A stretch of DNA of 64,000 nucleotides from Prevotella sp. ne3005 (GCF_900110085.1 NZ_FOCK01000001.1:1-64000), one strand, 5' to 3'. Shown: positions 26,225 to 36,262, counted from the stretch's first letter. Notes: generated from the letters alone by a model not told the origin. Made by a program: numbers and translations.

Positions 26225-27616
26225 TTAGTATCTCAGCGTTCCGTCGTAATTGAAGATGGCCTTGTCCGTAGGCACCTCCTGATCATAGAACTGTACGGCA
26301 CTGTCGTTCATCTTCGGATGCTGTTGCTCCAGCAGTCGGATGATCTCTGCCCCTGCCCAGATTGCAGGGCCATAACCATGGGCTGCCATCACGTGTACGG
26401 GTCGGTAGGCATAGAAGGCCGCATCGAAGGCCATGCCCGTACCCACGCACACCTGTTCCACCTGTCCTTTCGCATTCACCGACGAGTCCACCGCCTGCCA
26501 GCCCAACAAAGCCACAGGCCCGTAAGCCTTCGCATCGATCCAGCCCTGGTTGATGGCATGCGCCAGACAATAGGTATAGATGGCCGTAGCCGAGGCTTCG
26601 AGATAGGTATCATTGCGGTCGAGCAGCTGGTGCCAGAAACCGTCGTGGTGCTGCAGGCGTGCCAGCCCCTCTACGTGGGCCTTCAACAGTTTCATGATAT
26701 CCGCGCGCTGCGGGTGGTTCTGGGGCAGCACGTCGAGCACCTCACACATCGTCAGGATGGCCCAGCCGTTGGCCCTGCCCCAGTGGAAGGCAGGGTGCGG
26801 ATTCATCTCCTCCACCCATCCATGACGGAACAGCTGCTTCTCCGGCACCCACATCTTGTTGGCAAACAGCAACACCTGGCGGGCTGCCTCGTCGTAATAC
26901 CTCTGTTTGCCCGTCAACTTTCCCATATACGCCACGGTGGGGATGCCCATAAACATATCGTCGAGCCACACCGTATTCTTCTGCGGCCTCAGACGTGCAA
27001 ACGTGCCGTCAGCAAGGCGGTATTCCTTATTGAGCACATAGTCGGCGTAATGGTCGATCAGCGGTCTGAGCTTCAGCTTCGGATTAGCCAGCTGTGCCTT
27101 GATCATCGAACAGCAGACGGCCCCCGCATCGTCGAGCGCGTGGGGGTCCACCACCCTGCGGATATTGCCGTCGATGGCCTTGTTGTTTTGATAGATATTG
27201 CTGAATACTGGGGCGATATCAGCCAGCAGCTGGTGGCGCTTGCTTACATAGTCGCCATAGGCCGCATCGCCCGTCACTTCATAGGCTGCCAGCACGCCCG
27301 AATAGGTCACGCCCCACTCATAACTCGTCAGTCGGAATCCGCCCTGCTTCAGTTGTGTGTCGGCATTGGCGGCCTTCAGGTTCACCTCCTTGCCCGTATG
27401 CTTATCCACCAGCGTGGCAGGCGTCTCTGCGTCGATATACTTCAGCACGCGGTCCATTGTCTGCTTCACGTCCTCCTTGGCGGGGATGCCGTAGCCCAGC
27501 TTATAGGCGGGCTTCATCAGGTGGAGCGGTGTGTTATTGTCGTTGATCTGTTGTGCCATCGCAAGCGATGCAAAGCCCATCATCAGGGCCATGGCCATGG
27601 GTAGTCTCTTCATCAT
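26225..27616 (-). CDS. GH105 unsaturated rhamnogalacturonyl hydrolase
   Basis: A 463-residue periplasmic enzyme that would remove the unsaturated uronic acid from the ends of lyase products. The signal peptide ends near residue 21 (FASLAMAQ). The (alpha/alpha)6-barrel family is shown by WLDDMFMGIPTVAYMGKL, which holds the catalytic Asp equivalent to that of YteR, by FRHGWVEE, and by HWGRANGWA. It starts five bases after the PL11 stop, so lyase and hydrolase are made together. The next ATG, one codon in, is an equally good start. Confidence 0.92.
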   Translation of the reverse strand: MMKRLPMAMALMMGFASLAMAQQINDNNTPLHLMKPAYKLGYGIPAKEDVKQTMDRVLKYIDAETPATLVDKHTGKEVNLKAANADTQLKQGGFRLTSYEWGVTYSGVLAAYEVTGDAAYGDYVSKRHQLLADIAPVFSNIYQNNKAIDGNIRRVVDPHALDDAGAVCCSMIKAQLANPKLKLRPLIDHYADYVLNKEYRLADGTFARLRPQKNTVWLDDMFMGIPTVAYMGKLTGKQRYYDEAARQVLLFANKMWVPEKQLFRHGWVEEMNPHPAFHWGRANGWAILTMCEVLDVLPQNHPQRADIMKLLKAHVEGLARLQHHDGFWHQLLDRNDTYLEASATAIYTYCLAHAINQGWIDAKAYGPVALLGWQAVDSSVNAKGQVEQVCVGTGMAFDAAFYAYRPVHVMAAHGYGPAIWAGAEIIRLLEQQHPKMNDSAVQFYDQEVPTDKAIFNYDGTLRY

Positions 27617-27621
27617 TGTTG

Positions 27622-29559
27622 TTATTTTAAGAATGGATTTACTGTTTCGTCAGGTCCCAAGTAGAAGCCCGGTTCCGAGGGCTGGTTATAGCCCACGTTC
27701 TGCGCCGCTGTCGAGAGTCTGTAGGGGATATCCTCCATCAGACAGTTGATGCGGTAGTCGGTGGGTATCGTCGAAACGAAGATGCGCAGCTCGCTGCTGT
27801 CGGGTGTACGGGCGATGACCTCCTCACGCCAGTCGCCGAGGATGTCAGCTGCCAGACAGGGATTCGACTTCGAGCCGTTGTTGAACACGATGCCGTCAAA
27901 CTTCTTCATATCCACCACAGCGTGGTTCTCCCAGTCGTACTTCGTCACCGTCTCGTGGTCGAGCAGCTCGCGCAGCAGGTCGCCGTCCCACCAGATGCCG
28001 AAGTTCACAGACAGGTGCCGTCCGTTCAGCATCAGGTGCTGCTGGTGCTGCGGATCGTCGGGGTCCTGAGCCGTGAAGACCACCTCGCCTTTCATATTGC
28101 GGATGCCGTGGCTGTCGCTGCTCCACATCTCCACACCCGGGTTGGTGGGGTCAATATCCGCAGCCATACAACGGCCCACGTCGCTCTTCGACTTCACCTG
28201 GAAGATCACCTCGCCCGTCCTCGCATCGCGCAGTTCCGAGCCGTCCTTGCGGTTCTCATGACAATCCCACACCTGCAGCTTCGTGCTCTTCGGGTCGAAG
28301 GCCATCAGGTGGATGGCGTCGCCATGTCCCATGCCTGTGTTATACAGTCCATGTCCGTCATCGTCCACCGCCATCGCTCCATAGGTGATCTCATCCTTGC
28401 CGTCGCCATCCACATCGGCCACGCGCAGGTTATGGTTACCCTGACCTGCATAGCTTGCCCACTCGGGGGTGTTCGTATCGAAAGTCCAGCGGTTCTTCAG
28501 TTCCTTGCCATCCCAGTCCCAGGCGGCAATCACGGTCCTTGTGTAGTAGCCCCTGCAGAAGATGGCCGAGGCGCGCTTTCCGTCGAAGTAGCCCACGCCC
28601 GCCAGCATACGGTCTGAGCGGTTGGCATAGTTATCGCCCCAGTCCATCAGGTTGCCACGCTCGGGCACATACGGCTTCGTATCCATCGCCTCGCCCGTCA
28701 GTCCGTTAAACACGGTGATATACTCCGGTCCCGTGAGGATGCGGCCCGTCATGGGTCGTCCCTGACGGTTATACTTCCCCCACTCTTTCTCGGGTGTCGG
28801 GTTCTGGGCGTCAGGCTGAGGACGGTGACGGTAGTCGGCCTTCTCGTCACCAATCACGCGTCCCTTGCCGTCGCGAGTGCCGTCCGATGTACGCACCATC
28901 AGCTCAGCCCTTCCGTCGCCGTCGAGGTCATATATTATATAAGGTGTGTAGTGCGCCCCACTGCGGATGTTAATGCCCAGGTCGATACGCCACAACAGCG
29001 TACCGTCGAGCCGATAGCAGTCGAGCAGCGTAGGGCCTGTAAAACCGTCGTGGGCATTATCGTGGGCGTTCGAGGGATCCCACTTCACGATGATCTCATA
29101 CGTGCCGTCGCCATCCACGTCGCCCACCGAGCTGTCGTTAGCCGAATAACTGTAGGTCTTCCCGTCAGGCGTCTCACCGTCAGCGGGTTTCTGCAGTTTC
29201 ACAGGCAGATAACCGTCGGGCGACTCCTTCGCCAACACAAATCGGCCGTTCTTTTGGCCACCCTTCACCTCGTAAACCGCCTCGCCGTCCAACGGCTGCT
29301 CGTCCACGAAGAAAGTGCCACCCTTCGTCAGCGGCTTCCGGTTCAGCTTCTGCCCGTTTCTGTACACGTCGTAAGCCTCGCCCACGGGGTCTGTCGTCAG
29401 CGTGCGCCAGCTCACCACCACCTGCTCTCCGTTTCTCACGGCTACCACACCACGGTTCAGCTGTTCTCGGTTCATCGCCTTCAAGTCGTAGGCGGGCTGC
29501 GCCATTGCCGCCCACGAACAACCCAAAGCCAAAATCATAGTAAATACTTGTTGTTTCAT
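27622..29559 (-). CDS. PL11 rhamnogalacturonan lyase
   Basis: A 645-residue secreted lyase that would cleave the rhamnose-galacturonate backbone by beta-elimination. The signal peptide ends near residue 20 (SWAAMAQ). The N-terminal beta-domain (LNRGVVAVRNGEQVVVSWR) and the eight-bladed propeller with repeated calcium-binding DxDGDG turns (GDVDGDGTYE, YDLDGDGRAE, DVDGDGKDE) are typical of YesW/YesX-like PL11 enzymes. This gene fixes the substrate of the whole locus as rhamnogalacturonan I. It is first in a two-gene operon with GH105. Confidence 0.93.
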   Translation of the reverse strand: MKQQVFTMILALGCSWAAMAQPAYDLKAMNREQLNRGVVAVRNGEQVVVSWRTLTTDPVGEAYDVYRNGQKLNRKPLTKGGTFFVDEQPLDGEAVYEVKGGQKNGRFVLAKESPDGYLPVKLQKPADGETPDGKTYSYSANDSSVGDVDGDGTYEIIVKWDPSNAHDNAHDGFTGPTLLDCYRLDGTLLWRIDLGINIRSGAHYTPYIIYDLDGDGRAELMVRTSDGTRDGKGRVIGDEKADYRHRPQPDAQNPTPEKEWGKYNRQGRPMTGRILTGPEYITVFNGLTGEAMDTKPYVPERGNLMDWGDNYANRSDRMLAGVGYFDGKRASAIFCRGYYTRTVIAAWDWDGKELKNRWTFDTNTPEWASYAGQGNHNLRVADVDGDGKDEITYGAMAVDDDGHGLYNTGMGHGDAIHLMAFDPKSTKLQVWDCHENRKDGSELRDARTGEVIFQVKSKSDVGRCMAADIDPTNPGVEMWSSDSHGIRNMKGEVVFTAQDPDDPQHQQHLMLNGRHLSVNFGIWWDGDLLRELLDHETVTKYDWENHAVVDMKKFDGIVFNNGSKSNPCLAADILGDWREEVIARTPDSSELRIFVSTIPTDYRINCLMEDIPYRLSTAAQNVGYNQPSEPGFYLGPDETVNPFLK

Positions 29560-29582
29560 ATCTGTTCAGTAGTTTGTGGGGG

Positions 29583-29590
29583 CAAAGTTA
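29583..29590 (-). promoter_or_regulatory. Promoter -7 box of the PL11-GH105 operon
   Basis: Minus-strand TAACTTTG, 24 bases before the PL11 start codon, so the leader would be about 20 bases. No TTTG box at normal spacing is seen, consistent with an activated promoter. Confidence 0.5.
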
Positions 29591-29654
29591 CGCATTTTCC
29601 GCCAACTTCACCCCCACTTTTTGATAAACCACCCCGACTATCTGATAAAGCTGC

Positions 29655-29673
29655 ACTTTACCCGGAGTAAAGT
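29655..29673. repeat. ACTTTAC/GTAAAGT palindrome
   Basis: ACTTTAC (29655-29661) and GTAAAGT (29667-29673) flank CCGGA. Related TTTACTC/GAGTAAA palindromes occur at 56638-56652 and 56660-56674. It is probably a dispersed short palindromic repeat. Confidence 0.5.
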
Positions 29674-29727
29674 CGGGGTTTACACGTCATAAAGTAGAGG
29701 AATCGTCATCTGAGCGATTGATTCCCC

Positions 29728-29862
29728 TGTCATCTCGACTAAGCGTTAGCGCATGAAAACAAAATGTCATCTCGACTAAGCGTTAGCGCATGAAAACAAA
29801 ATGTCATCTCGACTAAGCGTTAGCGCATGGAGAGATCTCTCGACTGCGCTCGAGATGACAGG
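29728..29862. repeat. Palindromic (REP-like) element with its left half repeated in tandem
   Basis: A unit beginning TGTCATCTCGACTAAGCG occurs at 29728, 29765 and 29802, with a 37-base period. Only the third copy continues into the right half ending TCGAGATGACA at about 29862, which complements its start. The stem lies after the asnB stop and could act as its terminator. A diverged copy lies at 57862-57908. There is no spacer diversity, so this is not a CRISPR array. Confidence 0.7.
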
Positions 29863-29883
29863 AAGGGGACAGGAGGCGTTCCG

Positions 29884-31548
29884 TCAATACGCCATTTCAT
29901 GGACGCCTTTGACGGCTCGACCTGAGGGATCATTCATGCCCTTGAAGGCGGCATCCCATTCGAGGGCGATGGCGGTGCTGCAGGCCACGCTGGCCTCGCT
30001 GGGCACACTGCGGGCGGCAGAGTCGCTGGGGAAGTGCTCGGCGAAGATGGAACGGTAGTAGTACTCTTCTTTGTTTTTCGGCGGGTTGATGGGGAAGCGC
30101 TCGGCTGCATGAGCCATCTGCTCGTCGGTGACAGCCTCGGAGGTGATCTGCTTGAGGGTGTCGATCCAGCTGTAGCCTACCCCATCGCTGAACTGCTCTT
30201 TCTGACGCCACGCCACCTCGGCGGGCAACATGCTGGCAAAGGCTTCGCGAACAATCTTTTTCTCCATGGTCTGACCTGGACACATCTTGGCCACAGGGTT
30301 GGTACGCATGGCGACATCAAGGAACTCTTTGTCGAGGAAGGGCACACGACCCTCCACACCCCAGGCGGAGAGGCTCTTGTTGGCCCGCAGGCAGTCGTAC
30401 ATGTAGAGCTTGCTGAGTTTGCGCACGGTCTCCTCGTGGAAGTCTTTGGCCGTAGGAGCCTTGTGGAAGTAGAGATAGCCACCGAAGATCTCGTCGGCCC
30501 CCTCGCCAGAGAGCACCATCTTGATGCCCATCGACTTGATGACACGCGCCAGCAGATACATCGGCGTAGAGGCTCGGACGGTGGTGACATCGTAGGTCTC
30601 GATGAAGTAGATGACATCGCGAATGGCGTCGAGGCCCTCCTGGATGGTGTAGTTGATCTCATGGTGGACGGTTCCGATATGATCGGCCACGAGCTTGGCC
30701 TTGGCGAGGTCAGGGGCACCCTTCAGACCTACGGCGAAGGAGTGGAGACGGGGCCAGTAGGCCTTGGTCTTGGAGTCGTCTTCGATACGCATCTCAGAGT
30801 ATTTCTCAGCGATGGCGGAGATGACGCTGCTATCGAGACCGCCTGAGAGCAGCACGCCATAGGGCACATCGCTCATGAGCTGGCGCTTGACGGCATCCTC
30901 GAGGGCGTCGTGGATGGCCTCGACAGAGGCGGGATTATCCTTCACAGCGTCGTACTGCATCCAGTCGCGACGATAGTACCTCTTCTGCCCAGGGTCGACA
31001 CTCCAGTAGTAGTGGCCGGGAAGGAAGGGCTCGTAACACTCGCACTGGCCTTCGAGGGCTTTGAGCTCGGAGGCGACGTAGACGGTGCCATCAGCATCGT
31101 AGCCGATGTAGAGGGGGATGACGCCAATGGGATCGCGAGCGATGAGGAATTCATTGCGATCCTCATCGTAGAGCACAAAGGCAAAGATGCCACTGAGGTC
31201 TTCGAGGAAGTTGATGCCTTTCTCACGGTAGAGGGCGAGGATGACCTCGCAGTCGGAGCCCGTCTGGAACTCATACTGCCCCGCAAAACGGCGGCGGACC
31301 TCCTGATGGTTGTAGATCTCACCATTGACGGCGAGCACCTGCTTACGATCGGGCGAGAAGAGGGGCTGACCACCACTCTCGGGGTCGACGATGCTCAGTC
31401 GCTCGTGGGCGAGGATGGCCGAGCCACCACAGTAGATGCCACTCCAGTCGGGGCCACGGTGGCGGATCTTCTGACTCATCTTCAGGGCTTTCTCACGCAG
31501 TTCATGCGACTGCTCCTTAACATTCAATATTGCTACTATTCCACACAT
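29884..31548 (-). CDS. asnB: Asparagine synthase B, glutamine-hydrolysing
   Basis: A 554-residue enzyme that makes asparagine from aspartate, ATP and glutamine. The N-terminal nucleophile Cys2 (MCGIVAILN) and RHRGPDWSG, NGEIYNH and GSDCEVI form the class II glutaminase. The synthase half has the PP-loop LLSGGLDSSV and SGEGADEIFGGY, and its length is normal for AsnB. It is the last gene of the minus-strand series pyrG-purF-carA-carB-asnB, all of which consume glutamine nitrogen. A T/C-rich repeat (A/G-rich in the mRNA) fills the gap to carB. Confidence 0.95.
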   Translation of the reverse strand: MCGIVAILNVKEQSHELREKALKMSQKIRHRGPDWSGIYCGGSAILAHERLSIVDPESGGQPLFSPDRKQVLAVNGEIYNHQEVRRRFAGQYEFQTGSDCEVILALYREKGINFLEDLSGIFAFVLYDEDRNEFLIARDPIGVIPLYIGYDADGTVYVASELKALEGQCECYEPFLPGHYYWSVDPGQKRYYRRDWMQYDAVKDNPASVEAIHDALEDAVKRQLMSDVPYGVLLSGGLDSSVISAIAEKYSEMRIEDDSKTKAYWPRLHSFAVGLKGAPDLAKAKLVADHIGTVHHEINYTIQEGLDAIRDVIYFIETYDVTTVRASTPMYLLARVIKSMGIKMVLSGEGADEIFGGYLYFHKAPTAKDFHEETVRKLSKLYMYDCLRANKSLSAWGVEGRVPFLDKEFLDVAMRTNPVAKMCPGQTMEKKIVREAFASMLPAEVAWRQKEQFSDGVGYSWIDTLKQITSEAVTDEQMAHAAERFPINPPKNKEEYYYRSIFAEHFPSDSAARSVPSEASVACSTAIALEWDAAFKGMNDPSGRAVKGVHEMAY

Positions 31549-31605
31549 AATTTTTCATTTTTTTATTATTTCATTTTTTTTTCATTCTTTCATTCTTTCA
31601 TTTTT
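31549..31605 (-). repeat. AATGAAA-type microsatellite leader before asnB
   Basis: On the sense (minus) strand this gap is repeats of AATGAAAGAATG and poly-A, with almost no C, running from the carB stop to the asnB start. A similar tract precedes amt at 42914-42955. Confidence 0.65.
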
Positions 31606-33306
31606 CTAAAGGTACGAGAGGTAGAGGTAATTGGTCTGGGCGGGGTATTCGGCAGCGAGGGTGTCGATCTGATTGACAGTAGGAACAATGCCCAGTTCCT
31701 TGCGCCAGGAGCGCACCATCAGACCTGCTTCGGTCATACTCATGCGCGACTCCATGCCCAGGGCACGGGCTATCTGGAAGTCGGAGAAGCCATAGACCTT
31801 GGCAGCACGCAGCAGACTGACAAACTCAGGAGCCTCCAGATATTCCATCAACTCCGTATTGTCCATAAACATCGCTAATTCAGACACTTGCGCATATTGC
31901 TTCAACTGATAGTCGATATCAACAAGATGCTTTAACTTCTGCAGGAACCAGCGATCGATCATCGTGAGCTGATGGATCTGATCGATGGTGTAGCCCACCT
32001 TCAGAGCCTTCGACACCACGAAGATACGCATATCCGTAGGCTCATGGAGCGACTGCCCGATATCAGCAATCTTGATCTCGTGGTTCTCGACAAATCCATG
32101 CATGCCCTGCCCTATCATGCGAAGACCTTTTTGCAGGGCTTCCTCGAAGGTACGGCCTATGGCCATCACCTCGCCCACACTCTTCATCGAAGAACCGAGC
32201 TGGCGCTTCACACCATGGAACTTGGTAAGGTCCCAACGGGGTATCTTGACAACCACATAGTCGAGGGCGGGCTCGAAGAAGGCACTGGTGGTCTTCGTGA
32301 CGGAGTTTTTGAGTTCGAAGAGACCATAGCCCAGTCCAAGTTTGGCAGCGACGAAGGCCAAGGGATAGCCTGTTGCCTTCGAGGCCAAAGCCGAGGAACG
32401 CGACAGACGGGCGTTGACCTCGATGACACGATAGTCCTCCGACTGGGGGTCGAGGGCATACTGCACGTTGCACTCGCCCACAATACCGATATGACGGATA
32501 ATCTTGATGGCCAGGGCGCGCAACTTGTGATACTCGGCGTTGGAGAGCGTCTGCGAGGGAGCCACCACAATCGATTCACCCGTATGGATGCCGAGAGGGT
32601 CGAAGTTCTCCATGTTGCAGACGGTGATACAGTTGTCGTACTGGTCGCGCACCACCTCGTATTCGATTTCCTTCCAGCCTTTCAGCGACTTTTCGACGAG
32701 CACCTGAGGGGAGAACGAGAAGGCCTCCTCGGCCTGTGCCAACAGCTCTTCCTCGTTGTCGCAGAAGCCAGAGCCGAGACCACCCAAGGCGTAGGCTGCA
32801 CGGAGGATGACAGGGAAGCCCAGTTCATGGGCTGCACGCTGCACCTCCTCAACGGTGCTACAGGCCTCGCTCTTGATGGTCTTCACGCCAATCTCATCGA
32901 GGCGCTTCACAAAGAGATCGCGATCTTCGGTATCGATGATGGCCTGCACGGGGGTGCCCAGCACCTTGACACCATACTTCTCGAGCACGCCACGCTGATA
33001 GAGTTCTACACCACAGTTGAGGGCTGTCTGACCACCAAACGAGAGCAGGATACCATCGGGGCGCTCTTTCTCGATGATACGCTCCACAAAGTCGGGCTGC
33101 ACAGGTTGGAAATAGACCGTATCAGCCACCCCTTGGGAAGTCTGCACCGTAGCAATATTGGGATTGATGAGCACCGAGTGGATGCCCTCTTCCTTTAGGG
33201 CCTTGAGTGCCTGGGCACCACTATAGTCGAACTCTCCTGCCTGTCCTATCTTCAGGGCTCCAGAGCCCAGAAGCAAAACCTTTTTGATTTCTTTCTTTTC
33301 CATCAT
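31606..33306 (-). CDS. carB: Half-length carbamoyl-phosphate synthase large subunit
   Basis: A 566-residue protein matching only the N-terminal half of CarB, normally about 1070 residues. The opening [21 protein letters not shown], the ATP-grasp core ([59 protein letters not shown]) and the oligomerization region are intact. It stops at [13 protein letters not shown], at the boundary where the second ATP-grasp half normally begins. No C-terminal half occurs in this window. Its start overlaps the carA stop (ATGA). It may be a fissioned gene, a functional half-enzyme dimer, or an inactive deletion product. Confidence 0.88.
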   Translation of the reverse strand: MMEKKEIKKVLLLGSGALKIGQAGEFDYSGAQALKALKEEGIHSVLINPNIATVQTSQGVADTVYFQPVQPDFVERIIEKERPDGILLSFGGQTALNCGVELYQRGVLEKYGVKVLGTPVQAIIDTEDRDLFVKRLDEIGVKTIKSEACSTVEEVQRAAHELGFPVILRAAYALGGLGSGFCDNEEELLAQAEEAFSFSPQVLVEKSLKGWKEIEYEVVRDQYDNCITVCNMENFDPLGIHTGESIVVAPSQTLSNAEYHKLRALAIKIIRHIGIVGECNVQYALDPQSEDYRVIEVNARLSRSSALASKATGYPLAFVAAKLGLGYGLFELKNSVTKTTSAFFEPALDYVVVKIPRWDLTKFHGVKRQLGSSMKSVGEVMAIGRTFEEALQKGLRMIGQGMHGFVENHEIKIADIGQSLHEPTDMRIFVVSKALKVGYTIDQIHQLTMIDRWFLQKLKHLVDIDYQLKQYAQVSELAMFMDNTELMEYLEAPEFVSLLRAAKVYGFSDFQIARALGMESRMSMTEAGLMVRSWRKELGIVPTVNQIDTLAAEYPAQTNYLYLSYL

Positions 33307-34403
33307 CCTAACATTTTTACAAACTCATCAAACAAAAACTCGGTATCCACAGGGCCTGAACAGGCTTCGGGGTGGAACTGAGCCGACATCCAGGGATGCT
33401 GCTTATGACGAATACCCTCGTTGGAGCCATCGTTCATATTCACGAAAAGCGGTTCCCAGTCCTCGGGCAGCGTGGAGTCATCCACAGCATAGCCATGATT
33501 CTGCGAGGTGATGAAGCAACGCGTGGTGCCCACCTGCTGGACGGGCTGGTTGTGCGAGCGATGACCATATTTCAGTTTGTAGGTCTTGGCACCAGCGGCC
33601 TTGGCCAACAGCTGGTTGCCCAGGCAGATACCCATGCAGGGACGCACCTCGGGGTTGTTGAGGAACGTGCGGATATGCGCCACCGTCGTGCCACATTGTT
33701 CTGGGTCGCCAGGACCGTTGGCAAGGAAGAGTCCATCGAATTCGAGCTGGTTGAAGTCGTAGTCCCAAGGCACTCGAACCACCTCGATGCCACGCTTGAT
33801 CAAGCAACGGATGATGTTGGCCTTGACACCACAGTCCACCAATACGACACGTTTTATTGAAGATTTAAGATTAAATATTGAAATATCTGGTTTATAAGCG
33901 ATTACGTCTTTACAACTCACCTTCTCAACCCAGTTCACAGAACCATAATCCTCAGACTTGTTGATTGCTGCGCCACAGCAAACGATAGAGCCCATCATGA
34001 CACCATGCTCTCGGAGCACCTTGGTGAGGCGACGGGTGTCGATGCCTGTGATGGCAGGTATCTTCTCGCGCTTGAGCCAAGAGGCCAGCGACTCCTTCGC
34101 ATTCCAGTGGGAGAACGTCTCACTATAATCAGCCACTACGAGTCCCTTCACATGGATGCGGTCGCTCTCCATCAGCAGGGGCAGGCTATTGTCACCCAGT
34201 CCAGTATCAGGTACGCCGTAGTTGCCTATCAGGGGATAGGTGGTGACCAGTATCTGTCCTGCGTAACTGGGGTCGGTGAGGCTCTCCGGATAGCCCGTCA
34301 TGGCAGTGTTGAACACCACCTCACCGATGGCATCAGCATCGTAGCCGAATGACCAGCCGCAGAACTGACTGCCATCTTCAAGTATTAGTCTTGCTTCTCT
34401 CAT
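33303..34403 (-). CDS. carA: Carbamoyl-phosphate synthase small (glutaminase) subunit
   Basis: A 366-residue class I glutamine amidotransferase that feeds ammonia to CarB for pyrimidine and arginine synthesis. The N-terminal CPSase domain ([32 protein letters not shown]) and the triad region (nucleophile Cys in [12 protein letters not shown], and FHPEACSGP) are intact. Between the domains, residues 173-184 ([12 protein letters not shown]) are encoded by a TTTAAGATTAAATATTGAAA-like tract that resembles the intergenic ATTGAAA repeat, an apparent in-frame insertion. It follows purF by five bases. Confidence 0.94.
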   Translation of the reverse strand: MREARLILEDGSQFCGWSFGYDADAIGEVVFNTAMTGYPESLTDPSYAGQILVTTYPLIGNYGVPDTGLGDNSLPLLMESDRIHVKGLVVADYSETFSHWNAKESLASWLKREKIPAITGIDTRRLTKVLREHGVMMGSIVCCGAAINKSEDYGSVNWVEKVSCKDVIAYKPDISIFNLKSSIKRVVLVDCGVKANIIRCLIKRGIEVVRVPWDYDFNQLEFDGLFLANGPGDPEQCGTTVAHIRTFLNNPEVRPCMGICLGNQLLAKAAGAKTYKLKYGHRSHNQPVQQVGTTRCFITSQNHGYAVDDSTLPEDWEPLFVNMNDGSNEGIRHKQHPWMSAQFHPEACSGPVDTEFLFDEFVKMLG

Positions 34404-34408
34404 ATCTT

Positions 34409-36190
34409 TTATAACTGTAATTTCAATACTTTTTCTACATAGTTCACGAAAGCCTCGTTGCAGAGACGGATGCCGCCCGGGGTTGGATAATGGCCAGTGA
34501 AATACCAGTCGCCAGGATGGTTGGGACAGGCCTTGTGAAGACCCTCGATACTCTGATATACGAGTTCGATGGGTGCCTGCATACCTTCAGGGCGCAGCAT
34601 CTCGACAATCTTACGGTTGATATCGTCGACACTGAACTGGGCATAGATGCTCCGCACATGATTGCCGCTGGCGGGGTCGGTCTTGCAAGCCTTATACACA
34701 TCGGCAATCACCTGTTCCCTACCCTGCTCCTTGATGAGAGCGATGGCGGCACGGAAGGCACAGAGCTCTTCCAGGCGCGACATGTCGATGCCATAGTAGT
34801 CGGGGTAGCGTATCTGGGGCGAACTCGACACCATCACAATCTTCTTGGGATGCAGACGATCGAGGATCTTGAAGATGCTCTCGCGGAGTGTGGTGCCTCG
34901 CACGATTGAGTCGTCGATGATCACGAGGTTATCCTTGTAAGGTTCCAGCGAGCCATAGGTGATGTCATAGACATGGGCGGCAAGGTCGTTGCGCTCCGCA
35001 CCGTCTGAGATAAAAGTGCGGAGCTTGATGTCCTTCCAAACGACCTTCTCTATGCGGACATCATGGTCCAACTGACGGATGCCGTCGGTCATGCCATGGA
35101 AGGCGACCTCGGCCGTGTTGGGAATATATGAAAAAACGGTGTTGGCAACATCACCACCAATGGCTTGCATGATGGCTGGCGTGAGCTGTTCACCCAGGCG
35201 CTTGCGCTCGAGATAGATGTCACGATCGGAGCCACGACTGAAGTAGATACGCTCGAAGGAGCAGGCACTCAGATGCTGGGCGGGAAGAATCTGTTCGAGC
35301 ACCATCGTACCACACTTGCGGACGATGAGCGACTGACCAGGCTGGAGCTCGTGGATAGCTTCGGCCTGAAGGTCGAAGGTGGTCTGGATCACTGGGCGCT
35401 CTGAGGCCAGCACCACCACCTCGTCGTCCTGATACCAGAACGCAGGTCGGATGCCCCAGGGATCGCGTACGGCAAACATCTCGCCAGAGCCTGTGAGTCC
35501 ACACATCACGTAACCGCCATCGAAATGGGTCATCGTGGTCTTGAGCACATTCGCCATCTCCACGTGGTCGTCGATATAACGGGTGATATCAGTACCCTGC
35601 AGACCCTGTTCCTTGGCCTCGACAAAGAGGCGTTCCACCTCACGATCCAGACGGTGGCCCATCAGTTCGAGGGTGATATACGAGTCGCCATAGATACGAG
35701 GCGACTGACCTTGATCCGTAAGGAAATGAAAGACCTCGTCGATGTTGGTCATATTGAAGTTACCACACAGACAGAGGTTCTTGGCGCGCCAGTTGTTACG
35801 GCGCAAGAAAGGATGCACATATTGCAGTCCGCTCTTACCCGTAGTGGAATAGCGCAGATGACCCATCAACAATTGAGAATTGAAAATTGAGAATTGAAAA
35901 CTTTCATTCAAGTGGTCATCGTATTTGGAATGGTCAATGGCTTTGAACACCTCGGTGATGGCATCCTTGCCCTCGGCCTTCTCGCGGAACATATATTCCT
36001 CGCCAGCAGGGGCATCGAGGTTGACACAACCTACACCTGCGCCCTCCTGACCACGGTTGTGCTGCTTCTCCATCATCAGATAGAGTTTGTTCAGGCCATA
36101 GCGCCACGTACCGTATTTCTGTTCGTAGTAGCTCAACGGCTTCAACAGGCGAATCATCGCCACACCACATTCATGCTTCAATTGCTCCAT
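34409..36190 (-). CDS. purF: Amidophosphoribosyltransferase
   Basis: A 593-residue enzyme of the longer form I associate with Bacteroidetes, making phosphoribosylamine in the first step of purine synthesis. A short propeptide MEQLKHE would be removed to expose Cys8 (CGVAMIRLL). QHNRGQEGAGVG and GHLRYSTTGKSG belong to the glutaminase, and the PRPP motif is VIIDDSIVRGTTLRESI. Residues 97-108 (FQFSIFNSQLLM) are encoded by an ATTGAGAATTGAAAATTGAG repeat, inserted in frame before the conserved GHLRYSTTG. It lies between pyrG and carA. Confidence 0.93.
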   Translation of the reverse strand: MEQLKHECGVAMIRLLKPLSYYEQKYGTWRYGLNKLYLMMEKQHNRGQEGAGVGCVNLDAPAGEEYMFREKAEGKDAITEVFKAIDHSKYDDHLNESFQFSIFNSQLLMGHLRYSTTGKSGLQYVHPFLRRNNWRAKNLCLCGNFNMTNIDEVFHFLTDQGQSPRIYGDSYITLELMGHRLDREVERLFVEAKEQGLQGTDITRYIDDHVEMANVLKTTMTHFDGGYVMCGLTGSGEMFAVRDPWGIRPAFWYQDDEVVVLASERPVIQTTFDLQAEAIHELQPGQSLIVRKCGTMVLEQILPAQHLSACSFERIYFSRGSDRDIYLERKRLGEQLTPAIMQAIGGDVANTVFSYIPNTAEVAFHGMTDGIRQLDHDVRIEKVVWKDIKLRTFISDGAERNDLAAHVYDITYGSLEPYKDNLVIIDDSIVRGTTLRESIFKILDRLHPKKIVMVSSSPQIRYPDYYGIDMSRLEELCAFRAAIALIKEQGREQVIADVYKACKTDPASGNHVRSIYAQFSVDDINRKIVEMLRPEGMQAPIELVYQSIEGLHKACPNHPGDWYFTGHYPTPGGIRLCNEAFVNYVEKVLKLQL

Positions 36191-36214
36191 AACTTCATTT
36201 TTGATGTTTTCGCT

Positions 36215-36262
36215 TAATCGCAGACTTCAATTTTCAATCTTTCAATTTTCAATCTTCAATTT
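36215..36262 (-). repeat. ATTGAAA microsatellite spanning the pyrG end and purF leader
   Basis: Sense-strand repeats of ATTGAAGATTGAAAATTGAA cover the last codons of pyrG (giving a KLKIEN tail) and the gap before purF. Confidence 0.6.

Noticed and set aside
26318..27604. Long plus-strand frame opposite the GH105 gene
   Set aside because: Antisense shadow of a well-supported enzyme; the translation is rich in His, Arg and Val with no domain.
29728..29830. Regular 37-base repeats resembling a short CRISPR array
   Set aside because: The units are contiguous with no unique spacers, end in a palindromic element found elsewhere in the window, and there are no cas genes.
31972..33198. Plus-strand frame opposite the half-length carB, considered as a reason for the truncation
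   Set aside because: It lies wholly inside the intact coding part and has no family resemblance; it cannot explain the missing half.
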